Below, piece by piece: positions 6,300-9,342 of a DNA stretch of 9,342 nucleotides. A model generated the notes under the pieces. It ran no database searches. It was given only the letters and a program-made list of their open reading frames with translations, and had not been told where the DNA came from. The stretch is from Alphaproteobacteria bacterium. Its GTDB lineage: Bacteria; Pseudomonadota; Alphaproteobacteria; RF32; CAG-239. The translations under genes and the position numbers were made by a program. The stretch is taken from contig JAGDBT010000080.1 in NCBI GenBank assembly GCA_017958895.1, positions 1 to 9,342 on the forward strand. The letters run 5' to 3'. Within the stretch, counting starts at the first letter, position 1, and each line of letters starts with the position of its first letter.

Positions 6300-6300
6300 A

Positions 6301-6657
6301 ATGGTCGGAAGAATGACTAAAAATATAATTGAAGTGCGGCAGGGTGATAGTTTTACAATCACCCTGCATCTTTATAAAAACGGAGCTAATATAGATTTAG
6401 ATGGTTCTGTGGTGCGTATGCAGGTGCGGAGAAACAGCGGGAGTTTGGTTTGGGAATTGTGCGCAACTTCTTGGCAGGATAATCAGGGAAAAATGCTGTT
6501 ACAGATTACTCCCGAATATTCAAATATTGCAGTGGGTGATTATAAGTGCGACATCCAGTTGGAAACACCGGACGGTTCGATAAACACAATCTTTCCGTCA
6601 AATATTCACCAGATTGGCATATTTCGCATAACCGAACAAGTAACTCAAGGAGAATAA
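6301..6657 (+). CDS. Small beta-sandwich-like tail/baseplate protein (BppU N-terminus-like)
   Basis: The protein has 118 residues. The ATG at 6301 is chosen because GGGAGGG (6289-6295) precedes it and it follows the previous stop directly. The longer frame from 6118 would overlap the preceding gene by 180 bp. VRQGDSFTITLHLYKNGANI (12-31), then DLDGSVVRMQVRR (32-44), GKMLLQITPEYSNIAVGDY (63-81) and DIQLETPDGSINTIFPSNI (84-102) show the pattern of immunoglobulin-like phage domains such as the BppU N-terminal domain: (R)-x-GD-x-x-x-(I/L)-x-x-x-L, D-L-(D/T)-G-x-x-V, then (L/V)-x-(L/I)-x-(P/L)-x-x-(T/S)-x-x-(L/V)-x-x-G-x-Y. This family is common in baseplate and tail fibre adaptors. I infer it sits in the virion between the portal-tail complex and an appendage. 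Confidence 0.8.
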   Translation: MVGRMTKNIIEVRQGDSFTITLHLYKNGANIDLDGSVVRMQVRRNSGSLVWELCATSWQDNQGKMLLQITPEYSNIAVGDYKCDIQLETPDGSINTIFPSNIHQIGIFRITEQVTQGE

Positions 6658-6660
6658 AAA

Positions 6661-6984
6661 ATGAATACAGAGGGTTTAAGTAATTCCGGAGATTATATAG
6701 TAAACTGGAATAACGAGGCAGATTTAAATGTCAGCGTTCAAGTGGTTTATATAAAATCGGGAGAACAAGATATTCAAAAATATGTTTCTGAGGTGGTTAC
6801 ACCTCAGCTTAATGAGGTTGTATCTGAGGCTCGCGAACAGGCAGAGGCGGCAAGTGAAGCAGTTACGGCGGCGGAAAATATTTTATTTTTCACGCAATCG
6901 GCTTCCGAAGCTGTTTCCGAACGTTTGGGAGATGTGGGGGATATAGGTACAATTTTGGATGAAATTAACGGCGAGGTGGTGTGA
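6661..6984 (+). CDS. Small coiled-coil phage appendage protein
   Basis: The protein has 107 residues, with AAGGAG before the ATG and a 3-bp gap from the preceding stop. Residues 1-33 are a polar, probably beta segment (DLNVSVQVVYIKSGEQD). Residues 36-90 are Ala/Glu/Val/Ser-rich with heptad-like spacing (VSEAREQAEAASEAVTAAEN), a likely trimeric coiled coil of the kind found in tail-fibre shafts. Its stop codon overlaps the next start as TGATG (6982-6986), indicating translational coupling. No enzyme motif is visible. A linker or oligomerisation subunit for the neighbouring appendage proteins is the most economical reading; this is inferred from composition and position. Confidence 0.77.
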   Translation: MNTEGLSNSGDYIVNWNNEADLNVSVQVVYIKSGEQDIQKYVSEVVTPQLNEVVSEAREQAEAASEAVTAAENILFFTQSASEAVSERLGDVGDIGTILDEINGEVV

Positions 6985-7241
6985 TGAGCGGAACAATTGC
7001 AGATAAACTGAGTTTGCTTATCAGTACCAAAACAGCAATTAAGCAAGCAATTATCGGACAAGGGGTAAGTGTTGACAGTAACGATACTTTAGCCTCATAT
7101 GCCGATAAAATTGCATCAATATCCGGAGGAGCAGATACCTATGAGGCGGATTTGGTGCTTAAAGGTGTGGTTGACGGTTTGCCGCAACCTGATGAAGAAA
7201 CGGTGGTCGATGATGCCGTTACAATTTTAGAAGCTATTTAA
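6984..7241 (+). CDS. Short phage protein with the GV...YADKI appendage module
   Basis: The ATG at 6984 overlaps the previous stop (TGATG) and has GAGGTGG at 6973-6979 as ribosome-binding site. A GTG at 6981 would also keep the frame. The protein has 85 residues. Residues 8-46 (KLSLLISTKTAIKQAIIGQG, then VSVDSNDTLASYADKIASI) carry a small module seen repeatedly in gut-phage tail proteins: an amphipathic helix I-x-x-A-I-x-x-(K/Q)-GV, then L-x-x-YA-x-KI-x-x-I. The same module begins the next gene. The remaining residues (YEADLVLKGVVDGLPQPDEE) are acidic. It looks like an adaptor or stand-alone copy of the docking domain of the larger protein; this function is inferred. Confidence 0.78.
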   Translation: MSGTIADKLSLLISTKTAIKQAIIGQGVSVDSNDTLASYADKIASISGGADTYEADLVLKGVVDGLPQPDEETVVDDAVTILEAI

Positions 7242-7251
7242 GGAGATTAAA

Positions 7252-8538
7252 ATGACGGAAATTTTAGATTATGCCAACAGTATTGCCACAAGCAAGGAAA
7301 ATATCAGACAGGCTCTTGTGGCACGAGGTGTTACCTGCGGTTCGGAAGTGCCTTTGGATGATTATGCCAATAAGATTAACAATATGGTTGTTTCGGGTTC
7401 GGTTGATAACGTTTTGGCTTATAACTTTACGGGTGCGGCGGTAACGACCGGCGATAAGGTTTATATCAAGCAGAATGCCACAATATCGCAATCAATGGCA
7501 ACGATTTATAACACCAGTGGTGTCTATACATTATTAAGTGCCAGTGGAAAAACCGGTTATATTAAATATAGCAGTAATAATATGTATGCTTATTTTGTAC
7601 CTTATGCAACGACTATGCAATATAGTTCTGATGCAACAAGCACTTTTTATAATTATGAAAAACAACAGGTTCGTTATGATGATTACGGTAATATAACTCA
7701 AGCAGGTATATTGATACAAGATAATAGAATGTTAATCAACCTATCAATGTGTCAAGATGATTATGCTTTTGATTTTTCGGCTCCTGATTCAACAACAAGT
7801 AGTCTTAATTTTTATAAAATAGATCCTACGGATAATTTTGCCATAAAGAAAACATGGACACTTGGCGGTTTTGGCGGTTCATATTATCCAAAAGGGTTTA
7901 TAATGACAGTTATTGGTAATAAATTATATGTAGCAGCAAGAACAGGCTCAACATGGCAAAAAGTCGGCACGATTGATGATGAAAGTGCAACAATTACCTT
8001 AGAAGATGAGGGGAGCAGTAATATAGTTTTACATTCCACCAAAGATAATGCCTTAGCGATTGTCGCTACATCAACAGACGGTTATCCATGTTGTTGGACC
8101 GGTCTTAAATTATTTAACATAAATAATGATTATTCATTGGGAACGCAATTTGTTTCGGCAAATGCCGACTTAAACAATTTGTTAGCGATGAGTAATGTGT
8201 TTGTGATATTTAATCGCAATACGGGAATATTGTGTTTATCTACACAAGCAAGTGATAGCAATTATGGGGTGTTTAAGTATGAAAACGGCGACTTTACAAC
8301 CGTTAATATAACCTTAGACAGCTTTACGGCAGAAACTTATCAGATGATGTTCATGTCGCAAGATATGAGTATGTTGTTGATTGGTCGTTATTTATACACA
8401 TTGGCGCAAACGGCAGACGGCAATTATAAGGCTATTCCGTATTCAAGCTATGACTTGGGTTCGGATGTGCTGACCGGCGTAGCGTTAAATGACGCAGCGG
8501 TCGGTGCAAGCTTTAATGTGAAAACAATATTGCCGTAA
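7252..8538 (+). CDS. Large phage tail-appendage protein, putative receptor-binding
   Basis: The protein has 428 residues, with AGGAG (7241-7245) overlapping the previous stop. Residues 9-43 repeat the module of the preceding gene (SIATSKENIRQALVARGV, then LDDYANKINNM). The middle part, about 55-400, is rich in Ser, Thr, Tyr, Asn and Asp with repeated short strand-turn patterns (KVYIKQNATISQSMATIYNT, GNKLYVAARTGSTW, NVFVIFNRNTGILCLSTQAS, SMLLIGRYLYTLAQTADGNY). This suggests a beta-propeller or other beta-repeat fold. The C-terminus, LTGVALNDAAVGASFNVKTI, resembles the closing segment of phage appendage proteins (GxAxxxxxxGxxxxVxxxx). It is the longest and most surface-like product of the operon and so the best candidate for host recognition. 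No catalytic motif is seen. The central part is more AT-rich than the two ends. Confidence 0.82.
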   Translation: MTEILDYANSIATSKENIRQALVARGVTCGSEVPLDDYANKINNMVVSGSVDNVLAYNFTGAAVTTGDKVYIKQNATISQSMATIYNTSGVYTLLSASGKTGYIKYSSNNMYAYFVPYATTMQYSSDATSTFYNYEKQQVRYDDYGNITQAGILIQDNRMLINLSMCQDDYAFDFSAPDSTTSSLNFYKIDPTDNFAIKKTWTLGGFGGSYYPKGFIMTVIGNKLYVAARTGSTWQKVGTIDDESATITLEDEGSSNIVLHSTKDNALAIVATSTDGYPCCWTGLKLFNINNDYSLGTQFVSANADLNNLLAMSNVFVIFNRNTGILCLSTQASDSNYGVFKYENGDFTTVNITLDSFTAETYQMMFMSQDMSMLLIGRYLYTLAQTADGNYKAIPYSSYDLGSDVLTGVALNDAAVGASFNVKTILP

Positions 8539-8550
8539 TAGGGGGTTAAA

Positions 8551-8808
8551 ATGGATTGGGGTGTAATCAGCGGTTGCACCTCGCTGGTTGGCTTAATATT
8601 GGCGGTGGTGCGATTAGGAGAATGGAAAGCCAGACAAGAAGTTAAACTGGAAAATTTGGAACGACGTTTTGAAAGCAGCGATGGCAAAATAGAAGCCATC
8701 GCTGTTTTGCAATCGCAACAGAATTTGGTTTTAACGGAAATCAAAACGCGTCTGGAATTTTTGATAGAAAGCAAAACCAAAAGGAAAAAGAGCAATGTCG
8801 GATATTGA
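8551..8808 (+). CDS. Membrane-anchored coiled-coil protein, holin or inner-spanin candidate
   Basis: The protein has 85 residues, with GGGGG at 8541-8545 before the ATG. Residues 4-20 (GVISGCTSLVGLILAVV) form one hydrophobic, membrane-spanning segment. Residues 22-75 are charged and helical with heptad spacing (VKLENLERRFESSDGKIEAI, LTEIKTRLEFLI). A short Lys/Arg-rich tail (KTKRKKS) ends the protein. One N-terminal membrane segment followed by a coiled coil is the plan of Rz-like inner spanins and some small holin-like or XhlA-like proteins. Its 3' end overlaps the hydrolase gene by 14 bp, which strongly suggests a lysis cassette. The exact class cannot be set from sequence alone, and no Rz1 lipobox partner was found. 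Confidence 0.75.
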   Translation: MDWGVISGCTSLVGLILAVVRLGEWKARQEVKLENLERRFESSDGKIEAIAVLQSQQNLVLTEIKTRLEFLIESKTKRKKSNVGY

Positions 8809-9217
8809 TATTTTAGCTCGAACCATATACGGGGAAGCGCGCGGAGAAGGAAGAAAAGGCATGGAGGCAGTGGCCTTTGTGGTTATAAACCGTTTTCGCG
8901 CCCGTAAATGGTTTACCGGTTATGCTTGGGAAAACGGCATTCAAAAACCCAGTGTGGCAAAAACATGTCTGAAACGTTTTCAATTCAGTTGTTGGAATAA
9001 AAATGATCCTAATTTTTGGAAAATAAGATTGGTAACCACGGAAGATAATGTTTTTTGCGAGTGCCTTAAAATTGCCGAACAGGCAATTGCCGGGGAACTT
9101 AAAGATTTTACCGGCGGCGCGGTTTTTTATCATGCCAAAAGCATAAAGCCGAAATGGGCAGAAAATAAGAAGCCGTGCATAAAAATAGGTAATCATCTTT
9201 TTTATCGGGAGGAATGA
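8795..9217 (+). CDS. Cell-wall hydrolase, SleB / Hydrolase_2 family, likely endolysin
   Basis: The protein has 140 residues. It overlaps the preceding gene by 14 bp, and its ribosome-binding site (AAAAGGAAAAAGAG) lies inside that gene. ILARTIYGEARGEGRKGMEA (6-25) is the family signature; Glu14 in GEARGE is the probable catalytic acid. VAFVVINRFRAR (26-37), FQFSCW (62-67, matching the F-S-C/W block) and the C-terminal YHAKSIKPKWA (112-122) with IGNHLFY (131-137) complete a full SleB domain. SleB enzymes cleave peptidoglycan glycan strands and are best known from Bacillus spore germination, but the domain is frequent in alphaproteobacteria and their phages. There is no signal peptide, so release would need a holin or similar protein, presumably encoded next to it. 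The role as phage endolysin is inferred from context. Confidence 0.92.
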   Translation: MSDIDILARTIYGEARGEGRKGMEAVAFVVINRFRARKWFTGYAWENGIQKPSVAKTCLKRFQFSCWNKNDPNFWKIRLVTTEDNVFCECLKIAEQAIAGELKDFTGGAVFYHAKSIKPKWAENKKPCIKIGNHLFYREE

Positions 9218-9221
9218 AAAT

Positions 9222-9342
9222 ATGGGAAAAAAGAAGCAATATCGTTTTTGGCGTTGGCTTATTCTGAGTATTGTGCGCATTCCCAAACTCTATGTGTTGG
9301 TATGGGGAATTTTGGTGGTTTTGGCATTGTTGGGATTCAAAA
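9222..9342 (+). CDS. Membrane protein, 3'-partial
   Basis: Forty codons are visible before the right edge, starting MGKKKQYRFWRWLILSIVRI. GGGAGGA (9207-9213) lies 8 bp before the ATG and overlaps the end of the hydrolase gene, so the start is well supported. The first 13 residues are basic and aromatic. Two hydrophobic stretches follow (WLILSIVRI at 12-20 and LYVLVWGILVVLALLGF at 23-39). This could be a holin-type membrane protein closing the lysis cassette, or the first gene of something else. Too little is visible to choose. Confidence 0.65.
   Translation, partial: MGKKKQYRFWRWLILSIVRIPKLYVLVWGILVVLALLGFK

Larger units (their letters stand above)
1711..9342. mobile_element. Prophage or phage-derived element (podovirus-like, boundaries unresolved)
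   Basis: From just after priA to the right edge the genes have phage character: repressor with divergent promoters, GroES-like co-chaperonin, P22/T7-type portal, a series of tail-appendage genes and a lysis module. All structural genes are on the + strand with short gaps or overlaps. No integrase, terminase, capsid, scaffold or tail-tube gene is present in the window, and no tRNA or obvious attachment repeat is visible. The left edge is placed between the priA stop and the convergent small gene only because gene character changes there. The right edge lies outside the window. Whether this is an intact phage with genes elsewhere, a remnant or a satellite cannot be decided here. Confidence 0.75.

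Noticed and set aside
6118..6300. 61-residue N-terminal extension of the Ig-like protein
   Set aside because: It would overlap the preceding gene by about 180 bp; the strong GGGAGGG before the ATG at 6301 supports the shorter form.
7252..8538. Diversity-generating retroelement target in the receptor-binding protein
   Set aside because: No reverse transcriptase gene or template repeat is present, and the C-terminus does not show a C-type-lectin-like variable region.
3404..9217. Tailocin or contractile injection system
   Set aside because: There is no sheath, tube or baseplate-wedge gene, and a portal protein has no role in such particles.
8813..9286. Long minus-strand frame across the hydrolase gene (157 codons)
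   Set aside because: It is antisense to a clear SleB domain, has no recognisable motifs, and is a by-product of the coding strand. The minus-strand frames at 943-1155, 4460-4642, 4886-5140, 5345-5551, 6804-7061, 7264-7491, 7534-7719 and 8448-8795 were dropped for the same reason.
1..9342. tRNA, rRNA, CRISPR array or insertion sequence
   Set aside because: Reading both strands showed no cloverleaf-like T-loop signature, no regularly spaced repeats and no transposase.

Overview
The window looks like a low-GC alphaproteobacterial chromosome into which a tailed-phage (podovirus-like) element is inserted, or of which such an element has become part. The alphaproteobacterial assignment is an inference. 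It rests on the style of the PriA C-terminus (a YPPYGKLASLIVSG-type segment) and on a repressor N-terminus with a GSPRRL motif that I associate with alphaproteobacterial phage repressors. Nothing here identifies a genus.

Region 1 (2-1696, + strand) is the 3' three quarters of priA, the replication-restart helicase. It is the only clear host gene and is cut off at the left edge of the window. Region 2 (1711-2498) is a leftward two-gene regulatory unit: an XRE-type repressor without a peptidase domain, and a 65-residue protein with a hydrophobic C-terminal tail. It is divided by a 126-bp divergent promoter region from a rightward gene for a 165-residue basic, Cys-rich protein resembling DUF6456-type alphaproteobacterial proteins.

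Region 3 (2993-3403) is a small control segment. A TTGACA box overlaps the stop codon of the 165-residue gene. It is followed by an 11-bp palindrome, a perfect intrinsic terminator, an 80-residue GroES-like gene, and a second perfect terminator. Each terminator's U-tract runs straight into the Shine-Dalgarno site of the next gene (groES-like, then portal).

Region 4 (3404-9342) is a tightly packed rightward operon: a P22/T7-type portal protein, a short tail-fibre protein, three small beta-rich or coiled-coil appendage proteins, a short protein and a 428-residue appendage protein that share one N-terminal module, a membrane/coiled-coil lysis candidate, a SleB-type cell-wall hydrolase, and the start of a membrane protein that runs off the right edge.

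The striking point is what is missing. Between portal and tail fibre there is no scaffold, protease, major capsid or tail-tube gene, and no terminase or integrase appears anywhere in the window. The element may be a deleted prophage, a satellite that borrows heads from another phage, or a phage with a rearranged gene order; the window alone does not decide this. Two terminators without visible promoters in front of the portal gene imply antitermination or attenuation as the main control of the structural operon.
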